Shown here: one piece after another, positions 29,981 through 38,618 of the stretch
How positions within the stretch are numbered: the first letter of the stretch is position 1
Layout: the number at the start of each line of letters is the position of its first letter
Source of the DNA: Planctomycetota bacterium
Lineage (GTDB): Bacteria > Planctomycetota > Phycisphaerae > Phycisphaerales > UBA1924
Assembly: GCA_039819165.1 (NCBI GenBank)
Contig: JBCBSM010000001.1
Span: 496,001-560,000, forward strand
Direction of reading: 5' to 3'
Length of the DNA stretch: 64,000 bases
The notes under the pieces: model-generated
Told to the model about the DNA's origin: nothing
What the model saw: only the letters and a program-made list of their open reading frames with translations
Database searches by the model: none
Translations under genes and position numbers: made by a program

Positions 29981-32674
29981 TTATGGGCAGCCGGCGTCGA
30001 AGGCGGTCTGGAAGGCCAGGAAGTCGAAGATGGTGAGGCTGCCGTCGCCGTCGAAGTCGGCGATCGGATCGCCGGCGTCGAAGGCGGTCTGGAAGGCCAG
30101 GAAGTCGAAGATGGTGAGGCTGCCGTCGCCGTCGATGTCGGCCGGGCAGCTCGAGCCCGCGTCATCAAGGATCCAGAAGCGATCGATGCCGGCCTCGGTC
30201 ACCGAGTCGTTGGGATTGTCGGTGACGCTGAAGCGGACGCGGAAGCCGTCCGTCAGCTCGGCCACGTCGGCGATGCGGAACTCGCGGACGACCCAGCCGA
30301 CGGGCTCGTCGCTCACGTCCTCGAGGATCGACCACGACGCGCCGCCGTCGTCGGAGACCTCGATGAGCATGTTGTCGATATCCTGGTCGTCGTTGCGGAA
30401 CCAGCGGGCGTAGGAGAGCTGCGGGTCGGTCGCGCCGCTCAGGTCGAAGACCGGCGAGATGAGGCGGGTCGGGCCGCCGTCGACGTCGCTGTTGCCGCTG
30501 GCGCTGTCGGTCAGGGCGGCGGCGCCCGAGCCGTCGAAGTCGACGGGCGGGTCCTCGTCGCGATCATCGCCCGCGCCGCGCGGCCGGTCGAAGTTCCAGC
30601 CGCCGTCGGTCAGGGCGATGTCCTGGGTGGTCCAGCCGGTGCTGTCCTCGTAGTCGAAGATGGCCACGACCGCACCGACGGGCACGACGAAGCCGCGGGC
30701 GGGCGGGAAGCGGAGGCTGGTGCCGTCGCTGGCCTGGCCGGTCACGAAGAAGCTCAGATCGGTGAAGGCGTCCTGGCCCGGGATGCTTGCGGTGAAGTCA
30801 TCGCCCGAGGGCGTAAACGCGATGGTCTGGGTGCTGCCGTCGGCGATGACGTTCAGCTCCAGCGAGCCATCGACGAGCGAGGCGGAGACCTCCTCGATCG
30901 ATACAACCACGTCGCCCGAGGCGCCGGGATCCAGCGCGGCCGGACTCTCGACGAGCTCGATCACGACCGTATCGAGCGCGGGGCAATCGACGCCGTGGCG
31001 GTCGAAGGCCGCGCAGATGTCGTCGTAGTTGGGCGTGCCGTTGCCGAGGATGCCGTCATCGTCATCGATGGTCAGGACCTCGATGGCGGTCCGCGGGTTT
31101 GCGGAGTTCAGGCCCTCGCCGCCGAGCGTGATCAGCGACCAGCCGACGAAGAGGTCGCGGGCGACCTCGAGGCCCTCGGCCGAGCCCAGCGTGTCGCCGA
31201 GGTTCAGCCGCGTCCAGCGCCAGGTGCCGCCGAGGATCTGGCCGCACGTGTGGATGGCGCCCGAGGAGCAGGGGAACTGCTGGCGGGCGGTCTCGGGGCG
31301 ACGGATGGGACCCGAGCCGGGGCCGAAGAACTGCTCGCCGACGATGCCGGTGTCGTAGAGCATGATGGCGACGCTGTCGCCGTAGCCCTCGCCGAAGGCG
31401 CCCTGGGCGAGGCCCAGGCGGTTGACGATGAAGTGGCCGTACTCGTGGGCGATGACCGTTGAAAAAGCGGTGTTGACGCAGCCGCCGAGGTTGCGGAAGA
31501 AGTTGATCGACAGGTCGAAGCCCGAGAAGAACGCGTTGCACGAGTCGTTGAGGTTGACGTTGGCGACGGTCTGGCGATCCAGGCCCGTGAAGCCCGGCGC
31601 TCGCGTCTTCATGAGGTCGTAGGTCAGGTTGGTGCCGATCAGCGTGTTGACCTGCGAGGTCTCGAACTCGCTGGGCGTCTCGTTGAAGAGCAGCATGGCC
31701 GGCCCGGGGGGCGTGACGGTGGTGCTGGCGGTTAGCTCGCTGCCGCGATCGTTGACGATGCGGACGAAGGGACCCGAGAGCTCGGCGTCGACGGTCACGG
31801 GATCGGTGCCGCCGAAGGGGATGGTGAAGCTGCCATCCAGTTCGGTGACGGCGCTGGCGCCGCCACGGATCATGACCTCGAGAAGGGGCAGATCCTGCTC
31901 GGTGGCGGGGTTGGTGGCGATGTCGGGCGCCGTGCCGGGGGTGGCCAGGCCGCGGGCCGTGCCGTCCACGTCGGTGCTGTGCACCAGCGAGCCGACGAAG
32001 AGCTGCTCGCCGGTCTCGGCGTCGATGATGATCTCGTAGGCCTCCGAGACGATCGGGAAGCCCACGTGCCGCGCCTTGGTGCGCCATGCCGGCCGGGTCA
32101 CGGCCGACTTGGCGCCATCGCCCTTGTTGAAGAAGGCGATGAGCTCGGGCTCGGACCACTCGACGAAGTCAGCGAAGCGGACGTCGCCCTGGGCGGCGTC
32201 GAGAGCCTGGTCGGCGTTGACGAAGACGATGTCGTCCAGGTCGCCATCGTCGTTCATCGCCAGCTTGCCGGAGGCGTAGACGACGGCGTGGTCGCTGCCA
32301 CGATCGAGCACCAGGATGCGGCCGTTGCCGCCCTGGACCGCCAGGCCATCGATGGACTGCTCGAACTGGAAGGCGGTGAACCGGCCGTTACGGACCGTGG
32401 TCTGCTGGGTGAACTCCCAGTCGAACTCGCCGACGCCGAACTCCTGCGCGTGCGCGAACAGGAACAGCTCGGCGGCCGCCTCCGGGGTCGCGGCGGCGAG
32501 CATGGGCACGCCGTAGAACGCCTCCATGCGTCCGCTAACGTGCTCGACGGTCCGCAGGCCCGGATAGAGGTCGGTCAGGCGATCGCCCACCACGTCGTCC
32601 GCGGCTGCGGTCGCCGACAGGGCAGCGCCGGCGATGCATGGCAGCACGCAGAGTGTCTTCTGATAACGGTGCAA
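29981..32674 (-). CDS. Secreted M36 (fungalysin-type) metalloprotease with CP-terminal dockerin-like module
   Basis: An 897-residue exported zinc protease. Signal peptide at residues 1-25 (ending ATAAADD), then an FTP-type propeptide with TAFQFEQSIDGLAVQGGNGR near 100-118. The zinc motif HEYGH is at 410-414 with the third ligand Glu near 429 (FGEGYGDS). A beta-sandwich region (about 640-840) follows. The C-terminus is two repeats of DxDGDGSLTIFDFLAFQ, ending Gly-Cys-Pro. No in-frame ATG fits; the TTG at 32674 is chosen because GGGGAG lies seven bases upstream and the signal peptide starts there. An ATG further up (32845) would add about 57 residues without family support. It likely digests extracellular protein. 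A strong terminator follows. Confidence 0.85.
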   Translation of the reverse strand: MHRYQKTLCVLPCIAGAALSATAAADDVVGDRLTDLYPGLRTVEHVSGRMEAFYGVPMLAAATPEAAAELFLFAHAQEFGVGEFDWEFTQQTTVRNGRFTAFQFEQSIDGLAVQGGNGRILVLDRGSDHAVVYASGKLAMNDDGDLDDIVFVNADQALDAAQGDVRFADFVEWSEPELIAFFNKGDGAKSAVTRPAWRTKARHVGFPIVSEAYEIIIDAETGEQLFVGSLVHSTDVDGTARGLATPGTAPDIATNPATEQDLPLLEVMIRGGASAVTELDGSFTIPFGGTDPVTVDAELSGPFVRIVNDRGSELTASTTVTPPGPAMLLFNETPSEFETSQVNTLIGTNLTYDLMKTRAPGFTGLDRQTVANVNLNDSCNAFFSGFDLSINFFRNLGGCVNTAFSTVIAHEYGHFIVNRLGLAQGAFGEGYGDSVAIMLYDTGIVGEQFFGPGSGPIRRPETARQQFPCSSGAIHTCGQILGGTWRWTRLNLGDTLGSAEGLEVARDLFVGWSLITLGGEGLNSANPRTAIEVLTIDDDDGILGNGTPNYDDICAAFDRHGVDCPALDTVVIELVESPAALDPGASGDVVVSIEEVSASLVDGSLELNVIADGSTQTIAFTPSGDDFTASIPGQDAFTDLSFFVTGQASDGTSLRFPPARGFVVPVGAVVAIFDYEDSTGWTTQDIALTDGGWNFDRPRGAGDDRDEDPPVDFDGSGAAALTDSASGNSDVDGGPTRLISPVFDLSGATDPQLSYARWFRNDDQDIDNMLIEVSDDGGASWSILEDVSDEPVGWVVREFRIADVAELTDGFRVRFSVTDNPNDSVTEAGIDRFWILDDAGSSCPADIDGDGSLTIFDFLAFQTAFDAGDPIADFDGDGSLTIFDFLAFQTAFDAGCP
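29991..30142. repeat. Near-identical direct repeat encoding the dockerin-like units
   Basis: Two copies of 71 bases (29991-30061 and 30072-30142; period 81 bases, 27 codons) differ at one position. They encode the two FDFLAFQ units at the C-terminus of the M36 protease. Confidence 0.95.
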
Positions 32675-32849
32675 GGAACGCTCCCCATGTCTCTGGGCCG
32701 CTTGGCCTTCGGGCCGTCGGCTTGTGATTCGCTCTCCCCGGCGATCGGTACGAGCCGATTCCGGGGCGGATGCGGTGACTAGGCCGCACCCCTCATACAC
32801 GGCCGTTGAATCTCGCGCGTTACATATTGATTCGCGTGGTGTCATTTTG

Positions 32850-32867
32850 ATGCCACCGTGGTGGCAT
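32850..32867. promoter_or_regulatory. 18-bp perfect palindrome upstream of M36 protease gene
   Basis: ATGCCACC and its complement are separated by two bases, giving a perfect inverted repeat. A related half-site (GTGGTGTCA) lies just to its left, about 190 bases before the protease start. The surroundings are AT-rich for this genome. It could be an operator for a dimeric regulator, or a hairpin; no protein is assigned. Confidence 0.4.
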
Positions 32868-32904
32868 GTGATTTCCCTGGTTTTGGATCACGTTCTCAAA
32901 TAAA

Positions 32905-32932
32905 GACGCCCGTCCCTTTCGGGACGGGCGTC
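32905..32932 (-). terminator. Intrinsic terminator of S8 protease gene
   Basis: A perfect 12-bp repeat, GACGCCCGTCCC with its complement around a four-base loop, followed on the minus strand by TTTATTTG. It is 30 bases after the S8 gene stop. Confidence 0.9.
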
Positions 32933-32962
32933 GTGGATGGGTCACGGATCGGCTAGGACCGA

Positions 32963-35900
32963 TTACGGGCAGCCGGCATCGAACAGGTTCTGGAACTCCA
33001 GGAAGTCGAAGAGGCTCAGCGAGCCGTCGCCGTCCAGGTCGGCGGCGAGATCGCCGGCATCGAAGGCGTTCTGGAACGCCAGGAAGTCGAAGATGGACAG
33101 CTCGCCGTCGCCGTCGAAGTCGGCGAGGCAGTCGCCATCGCAGCGGAAGCCGGAGATGGACAGCGCGTCGATCGCCGCCTCGGTGATCGAGTCGTTGGGG
33201 TTGTCGGCCACCGAGAAGCGGATCCGGAAGGCGCTGGTCAGCTCGACGAAATCGGTGATCGGGAAGCTGGCCTGCTGCCACTCGACGGCGCCGCCGTCGT
33301 CGGTCACCGACTCGAGCAGCGTCCAGCTGGAGCCGCCGTCGTCGGAGACCTCGATGGTCAGGAAGTCGTCGCCGTCGTCGTTGAAGAACCAGCGGGCGTA
33401 GCTGATCTCCGAGTCGCCCGGCGCGTTCGACAGGTCGATGACCGGCGAGGTCAGCACCGTCGGGCCGCCGTCGAGGTCCTCGGTCGCCAGGTTGCCCGTG
33501 ACGAACGCGGCGCCCGAGCCGTCGAAGTCGGCCGAGGGATCGCCGCGGCCGCCGTCGACGGGCACGCCGGCTTCCCAGCTGCCGAACGCGACGGACGTGT
33601 CGGCCACGTCCCAGCCGGCGGCGTCCTCGAAGTCGTAGCTCGCGGCCACCTCGAAGGTGCCCACGCGATCGACCGAGAACGGCTCGATTGCGCCCAGCGG
33701 CGGAATGCTCACCTGGGTGCCACCGCTGCCGAGAGCCTCGACGTAGAACTGCGGCAGGAAGTCGCACTGAGCGGCCGGCAGATCGAAGATCCACTGGTCG
33801 CCATCGGCCGTCATCGCGGCGCTCACGAAGCCCGCGCCCTCGACGTCGTAGAAGATGGTCGGCGTGCCGACGAGGGTCTCGTCGCCCTCGACGACCTCGA
33901 CCGCGATGCCGAGCTCGGCGCCCGGATCGAGCACGCCGGGCACCTCGCTGACCAGCGACAGGCCGATGGTCGGCGTGACGCCGGCGACGACCATCGAGTA
34001 GACCGCATCGAGCCCGGGGGTGTCCGGGTGGCCGTCCTCGTTGATCTCCGAGGCGATGACCTCGACGGTCCACACGCCGCCCGCCGGGTTCTCGATGAAG
34101 ACGTTCTCGACGGTGTCGAGGGTGTTGGGATCGCCGCCGGGCGTCGAGAGGTTGCCCGTGGCCAGGCCGTTGTTGCCCCAGTACACCTCGCCGGTGGGCG
34201 AGGTGACCTTGAGCGTCAGGTCATTGATGCGATCGATGGTGGCCGACACCGTGCCCTGCGGGTCGGGGTAGGCCATGGTCACGCGGAGGTCGGGCTCGCC
34301 CGAGGCCACCTTGACGCTATAGGCGTTGGTCGCCAGCGGCTGGATCACGTCCGCCTGGTCGACGATGAAGAAGCGATCCCGCTCGTCGTACATCTTGCGG
34401 AGGTCGGCCATGCCCCAGCCCTGCGTGAAGCGGGTCATGTCGGTGGTGTCGGGGTCGTAGCGGAAGGCGCTGCTGATCATCATCGCCTTCGCGGTCGTCG
34501 CCGACGGGCGGTTGTCGAAGACCGAGGCGCCCGGCAGCGGCACGCCGCCGTTCCACACGCCCTCGGACCACATCTGGAAGAAGAGGCCGAAGTGGCCCGC
34601 GGTGATGGGCGTCGCGCCGCTGGTGCCGCCGAACTGGGTGTAGGCGGTGACCCCGCCGGTGGTGGCGGCCGTGGTCTGGTCGTAGAAGTGCGCCAGGTCG
34701 GGCTTGATGCGGCCGTCGCCGGCGGGGCCCGTGCTGCCGCCAAAGCAGTGGCAGTCGTCGCTGCGGGTCAGCGTGCCCTGGTGCACGATGCCGCCCACCG
34801 AGACGATGTTCTTCGCCCAGGCCTGCGGACGCGACGGGGTGCTGCCCGAGTTGGACTGCGACTGGGTGATCAGGATGTCGAAGTCGAACAGGATGTCGTC
34901 CATCTCGGCCGAGATCGTCGTGTACGTCGTCTCGCGCGGATCGCCCCAGCTGTTGGTCTGGAACACGGCGCGGTAGATGTCGCTCGGATCGACGAGCTCT
35001 TCGGTGTGCGTGTACCGATCACTCCGGGCGGGACCGCCGTAGTCGGCCATGATCTGCTGCTCGGCGTCGGGCAGGAAGCCGCGGGCGTCGGCCCGCACGC
35101 CCGGCGCGAACACGATGCTGAACACCGCGGTGCCGTGCGACTGCGAGTCCACCGGGCCGTGCAGCAGCACGTCCATGTCGGCGAACTCTTGGTGGGCGGT
35201 AAACAGGCCGCTGTCCATCACCTCGCCGCGGACGCCCTGGCCCGTGAAGCCCAGCTCGTCCTCGATGTAGTTCGCGCCGCCGATCTCACGGGCGATGTCC
35301 GCGTCGTCCTCGGGCTGGCCGCGGAAGTCCATGTAGAGGACCTCGGACCGCTGGGCGAGCGAGAGCAGCTGGCCGTCGGTCAGCGTTGCCTCCAGGCGGC
35401 CGACCTCGGGCACCAGGGCCGTCACCTCGCTGCCGATCGCGGTGATGTGCGCCTGCAGGGCGGCCATCGTCTCGGGATCGTCGTTGAGCGCGAGGATCGA
35501 GTAGTTCTGGATCACCGTCGAGTCGCCCGACAGGATCAGCCGCTGCAGGTCCGGCTCGTGCAGCTTGTACGCGGGGTGGTACTCGCCCACCCACCGCACG
35601 AAGGGCAGATCCGCAACCGCGTCGACCTGTGCGGGATCGATGGTCACGATCTGGGCCTGGTCGGCCAGGAAGCGCTCGACCTGGCCGCCGAGGTCGGCGA
35701 TCGCCTGGCCGTAGGCCTCCAGCGGCTGCGAGACGTACTGCACGATGAACGCGCGGCTGTCCGCGGTCGCCCGCAGCTCCCGCGGCACCGCCGGCGTGGT
35801 GACGGCCGGGTCGAACTCGGCGTAGCGCAGGCGGATCGTGGGCCGCTGCTCCACCACGCGATCGACGCCCTGGCCGTCCAGGCTGATGGCCACCATCGGG

Positions 35901-36046
35901 GTGCCGTTCTCGGTCCACGTCTGCACGTAGCCCTGGCCGACCTGTAGGGTGCTCGGTCCCGTCTGCGCGGCCACGGCGAAGCCGCTGCAGGCCACGAGGG
36001 CGGCCGCGGAGGCAACGAAGTTCTGCGAACGGATGTGTCGGTGCAT
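32963..36046 (-). CDS. Secreted S8 (subtilisin-like) serine protease with CP-terminal dockerin-like module
   Basis: A 1027-residue exported protease. The signal peptide (residues 1-27) is followed by a long N-terminal region. The S8 domain has Asp 278 in EVMDSGLF, His 304 in SQSHGTAV, and the nucleophile Ser 476 in QFGGTSGATP. The oxyanion Asn is probably in QTNSWGD near 366. C-terminal beta-rich modules resemble those of the adjacent M36 protease. The last 60 residues are two EF-hand-like repeats with FDFLAFQ and FDFLEFQ, ending Gly-Cys-Pro. The ATG at 36046 is preceded by AGAGGA and begins the signal peptide. It is transcribed in the same direction as the M36 gene, separated by its own terminator, so the two are independent units. 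Confidence 0.88.
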   Translation of the reverse strand: MHRHIRSQNFVASAAALVACSGFAVAAQTGPSTLQVGQGYVQTWTENGTPMVAISLDGQGVDRVVEQRPTIRLRYAEFDPAVTTPAVPRELRATADSRAFIVQYVSQPLEAYGQAIADLGGQVERFLADQAQIVTIDPAQVDAVADLPFVRWVGEYHPAYKLHEPDLQRLILSGDSTVIQNYSILALNDDPETMAALQAHITAIGSEVTALVPEVGRLEATLTDGQLLSLAQRSEVLYMDFRGQPEDDADIAREIGGANYIEDELGFTGQGVRGEVMDSGLFTAHQEFADMDVLLHGPVDSQSHGTAVFSIVFAPGVRADARGFLPDAEQQIMADYGGPARSDRYTHTEELVDPSDIYRAVFQTNSWGDPRETTYTTISAEMDDILFDFDILITQSQSNSGSTPSRPQAWAKNIVSVGGIVHQGTLTRSDDCHCFGGSTGPAGDGRIKPDLAHFYDQTTAATTGGVTAYTQFGGTSGATPITAGHFGLFFQMWSEGVWNGGVPLPGASVFDNRPSATTAKAMMISSAFRYDPDTTDMTRFTQGWGMADLRKMYDERDRFFIVDQADVIQPLATNAYSVKVASGEPDLRVTMAYPDPQGTVSATIDRINDLTLKVTSPTGEVYWGNNGLATGNLSTPGGDPNTLDTVENVFIENPAGGVWTVEVIASEINEDGHPDTPGLDAVYSMVVAGVTPTIGLSLVSEVPGVLDPGAELGIAVEVVEGDETLVGTPTIFYDVEGAGFVSAAMTADGDQWIFDLPAAQCDFLPQFYVEALGSGGTQVSIPPLGAIEPFSVDRVGTFEVAASYDFEDAAGWDVADTSVAFGSWEAGVPVDGGRGDPSADFDGSGAAFVTGNLATEDLDGGPTVLTSPVIDLSNAPGDSEISYARWFFNDDGDDFLTIEVSDDGGSSWTLLESVTDDGGAVEWQQASFPITDFVELTSAFRIRFSVADNPNDSITEAAIDALSISGFRCDGDCLADFDGDGELSIFDFLAFQNAFDAGDLAADLDGDGSLSLFDFLEFQNLFDAGCP

Positions 36047-36314
36047 TGCTCGTCCTCTTCCGGTGCTAGAGCCCGCCCGCATCCACGCGGGGGCCAGGGG
36101 ACCGGGGTTTCTTTATCAGGCCTACGGACAACCCGCCTATGGCGTAACCGCCCCCGTGGGTTTGTACGCCCGCCCCGTCGGGTTTATACAGGATGCTCGG
36201 CAACACGCCGGCGGACAAGCCGATCGGACGTGCCGAGGAGGTGGTATTCACCCTATGCGTCCGAAAACCGAATTGGTCCGTAGCCCCGGGGTGCCCGGGG
36301 CGGGCCGGCGGAAG
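36047..36314. other. Intergenic region upstream of S8 protease
   Basis: No gene is supported here. It should hold the S8 protease promoter on the minus strand. The only structure seen is the 22-base tandem repeat described separately. Confidence 0.5.
36145..36188. repeat. Imperfect 22-base tandem repeat upstream of S8 protease
   Basis: Two adjacent 22-base units (36145-36166 and 36167-36188) share the core CCCCGTxGGGTTTxTA. They lie about 100 bases before the S8 protease start, roughly two helical turns apart, so they could be a regulator-binding site. Confidence 0.45.
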
Positions 36315-36397
36315 TGCGCGAGGAGGGATTCGAACCCCCGAAGGCGTATGCCAGCAGATTTACAGTCTGCCCCCGTTGGCCACTTGGGTACTCGCGC
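36315..36397 (-). tRNA. tRNA-Tyr (GTA)
   Basis: A class II tRNA of 83 bases. The acceptor stem pairs GCGCGAG with CTCGCGC. The anticodon stem GCAGA/TCTGC encloses CTGTAAA with anticodon GTA. A 14-base variable arm and the T arm GGGGG-TTCGAAT-CCCTC follow. The discriminator is A; CCA is not encoded. Confidence 0.95.
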
Positions 36398-36565
36398 AGA
36401 GCGGCCCCGATGGTAGACCGCGGGCCTCCGAGCCGCCATGCTGCGGCGATGCGGCCGATTCGCCGGTCTGCCCGCAGCTCCGAGAATACACTGCGGCACG
36501 GCCAGCCCGCGTTCCGCGTCTGGTCGAATTCGCGCATCCGAACATTTACCGACGGAGCATGGCCC

Positions 36566-37732
36566 ATGTCGACCACCGCACCCCCGAAGGCCGGCCTCGA
36601 GGGCATCATCGCCGGCGACACCAGCATCTGCAACGTCGAGCAGGATGCGCTGATCTACCGCGGCTACGAGATCCACGATCTGGCCGACAACGCCACCTTC
36701 GAGGAGGTGGCCTACCTGCTGCTGGTCGGCGAGAAGCCCGGCGACGAGGACCTGCGCTTCTTCAAGGACGAGCTCGTCGCCAACCGGGCCCTGCCGAGCC
36801 CGGTGATCGACTACCTGATGACGGTGCGGCCGATGGTCGAGGCCGGCAGCGCCGTGCCGATGGACCTGCTGCGGACGGCCGTGAGCATCCTGGCCAACCT
36901 GGACAAGGAGAGCCAGGACAACAGCGCCGAGGCCAACCTCCGCAAGGCCAAGCGGCTGCTGGCCAAGATCCCCACCATCATCGGGCACATGCAGAACGCC
37001 ATCGACGGCCGCGACCTAGTCGCGCCCGACACCGGCGGCGACGCCAACCTGTCGCACGCCGCCAACATGCTCTACCTGATGAGCGGCGAGCGGCCCGACG
37101 CCGAGGCCGAGAAGGTCGTCGACGTCTCGCTCACGCTCTACGCCGAGCACGACTACAACGCCTCAACCTTCACCAGCCGCGTGATCGCCGCCACGCTCAG
37201 CGACATGCACGGCGCCGTCACCGGCGCCATCGCCGCCCTGAAGGGGCCGCTGCACGGCGGCGCCAACGAGGCGGCCATGGACATGCTCCGCGAGATCATG
37301 GGCGACCTCGGCGAGGGCTTCGATCGCGCGTCGGTGCTGGGCTGGATGCAGCGAGCGTTTGCCGAGAAGCGCAAGCTGATGGGCTTCGGCCATCGCGTCT
37401 ATAAGAACGGCGACCACCGCGCGCCCATCCTGCACCGCCTCGGCCGCGCCGCCGCCGAGCGACGCGGCCCCGAGTTCGTTCGCTGGTTCGACCTGGGTGA
37501 GATCGTCCAGGACATCATGCTTACCGAGAAGAGCATCCATCCCAACGTCGACTTCCCCTGCGGGATGACGTACTTCGCGCTGGGCATCCCGGTGCCGCAG
37601 TACACGCCCATCTTCGTGGCCTCGCGCATCACCGGCTGGGCGGCGCACATCATGGAGCAGCACGCCAACAATCGGCTGATCCGGCCGCGGGCGAACTACG
37701 TCGGGCCCGATCTGCGCTCGTGGAACGGCTGA
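36566..37732 (+). CDS. gltA: Citrate synthase / 2-methylcitrate synthase family
   Basis: Condenses oxaloacetate with acetyl-CoA (or propionyl-CoA). The 388-residue product is of the short dimeric type. Family motifs are [18 protein letters not shown] and [11 protein letters not shown] at the N-terminus, [18 protein letters not shown] near residue 193, [15 protein letters not shown] near 227, FGHRVYK near 273, and the C-terminal arginine region. The short form resembles both citrate and 2-methylcitrate synthases, which cannot be separated here; a PrpD homologue exists 34 kb away. GGAG lies upstream of the ATG. The tryptophan dioxygenase gene begins four bases after its stop. Confidence 0.9.
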   Translation: MSTTAPPKAGLEGIIAGDTSICNVEQDALIYRGYEIHDLADNATFEEVAYLLLVGEKPGDEDLRFFKDELVANRALPSPVIDYLMTVRPMVEAGSAVPMDLLRTAVSILANLDKESQDNSAEANLRKAKRLLAKIPTIIGHMQNAIDGRDLVAPDTGGDANLSHAANMLYLMSGERPDAEAEKVVDVSLTLYAEHDYNASTFTSRVIAATLSDMHGAVTGAIAALKGPLHGGANEAAMDMLREIMGDLGEGFDRASVLGWMQRAFAEKRKLMGFGHRVYKNGDHRAPILHRLGRAAAERRGPEFVRWFDLGEIVQDIMLTEKSIHPNVDFPCGMTYFALGIPVPQYTPIFVASRITGWAAHIMEQHANNRLIRPRANYVGPDLRSWNG

Positions 37733-37736
37733 GGCG

Positions 37737-38594
37737 ATGCCCGAGCGCGCCTTCGAGGACTCGCTGCGGACCGATCTCGCGGATCGACTGACCTACGGCG
37801 GCTACCTCCGCCTCGACAAGATCCTTGCTGCGCAGCAGCCGCTGTCGGATCCGCCGCACCACGACGAGATGCTGTTCATCATCCAGCACCAGACCACCGA
37901 GCTGTGGTTCAAGCTGATGGTGCACGAGCTCGAGGCCGCCATCGCCGCGGTCGAGCGGGACGATCTCTCGCCGTGCTTCAAGATCCTCGCCCGCGTCAAG
38001 CACATCCTCTCGCAGTTGCTCAACCAGTGGAGTGTGCTGGCGACGCTGACGCCGACCGAGTACGTCCAATTCCGCGACGTGCTCGGCCCCGCCAGCGGGT
38101 TCCAGTCCTTCCAGTACCGGCTCGTCGAGTTTCTGCTGGGCAACAAGGATGCCCGCATGCTCAAGGTCCACGGCCACGACGCCGAGGCGCACGCACGGCT
38201 CGAAACGGCACTGCGGGCGCCGAGCCTGTATGACGTGTTCCTCCGCTACCTGGGCCGCCGCGGGCTGCCGATCCCGGCCGACGTGCTGGAGCGCGACCTC
38301 GCGGTGGTCCACGAGCCCGATGACCGGGTGATCGCTGCCCTGCGCCAGATTTACGAGCAGCCCGACCGCTACTGGGAGGCCTACGAGATGGCCGAGAAGC
38401 TCGTGGACATCGACGAGCAGTTCGGCCTGTGGCGCTTCCGCCACCTCCGCGTCGTGCACCGTATCATCGGCATGAAGCGCGGCACGGGCGGCAGCTCGGG
38501 CGTGCCCTTCCTCCGCGAGATGATCGACCACCTGTTCTTCCCGGAGCTCTGGGATGTGCGGACGCGGATCGGCCCGGCCACGCCACCCGCCTGA
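37737..38594 (+). CDS. kynA: Tryptophan 2,3-dioxygenase
   Basis: Heme enzyme that opens the indole ring of tryptophan to N-formylkynurenine, the first step of the kynurenine pathway. The 285-residue product contains [44 protein letters not shown], and the C-terminal [20 protein letters not shown] followed by GSSGVPFLR, all typical of the family, including the axial His region. It is placed four bases after the citrate synthase gene, so they are likely co-transcribed. No other kyn genes are in the window. Confidence 0.95.
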   Translation: MPERAFEDSLRTDLADRLTYGGYLRLDKILAAQQPLSDPPHHDEMLFIIQHQTTELWFKLMVHELEAAIAAVERDDLSPCFKILARVKHILSQLLNQWSVLATLTPTEYVQFRDVLGPASGFQSFQYRLVEFLLGNKDARMLKVHGHDAEAHARLETALRAPSLYDVFLRYLGRRGLPIPADVLERDLAVVHEPDDRVIAALRQIYEQPDRYWEAYEMAEKLVDIDEQFGLWRFRHLRVVHRIIGMKRGTGGSSGVPFLREMIDHLFFPELWDVRTRIGPATPPA

Positions 38595-38618
38595 CCAGCC
38601 GATCCTCGGTCCGCGGCG

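Noticed and set aside
30000-30142. Possible CRISPR-like direct repeats
   Set aside because: Only two copies, lying inside a coding sequence and encoding the dockerin-like repeats of the protease. No spacers or cas genes.
29831-31462. Plus-strand open frame of about 540 codons across the M36 gene
   Set aside because: It is the antisense of the protease gene tail, low complexity and without a domain.
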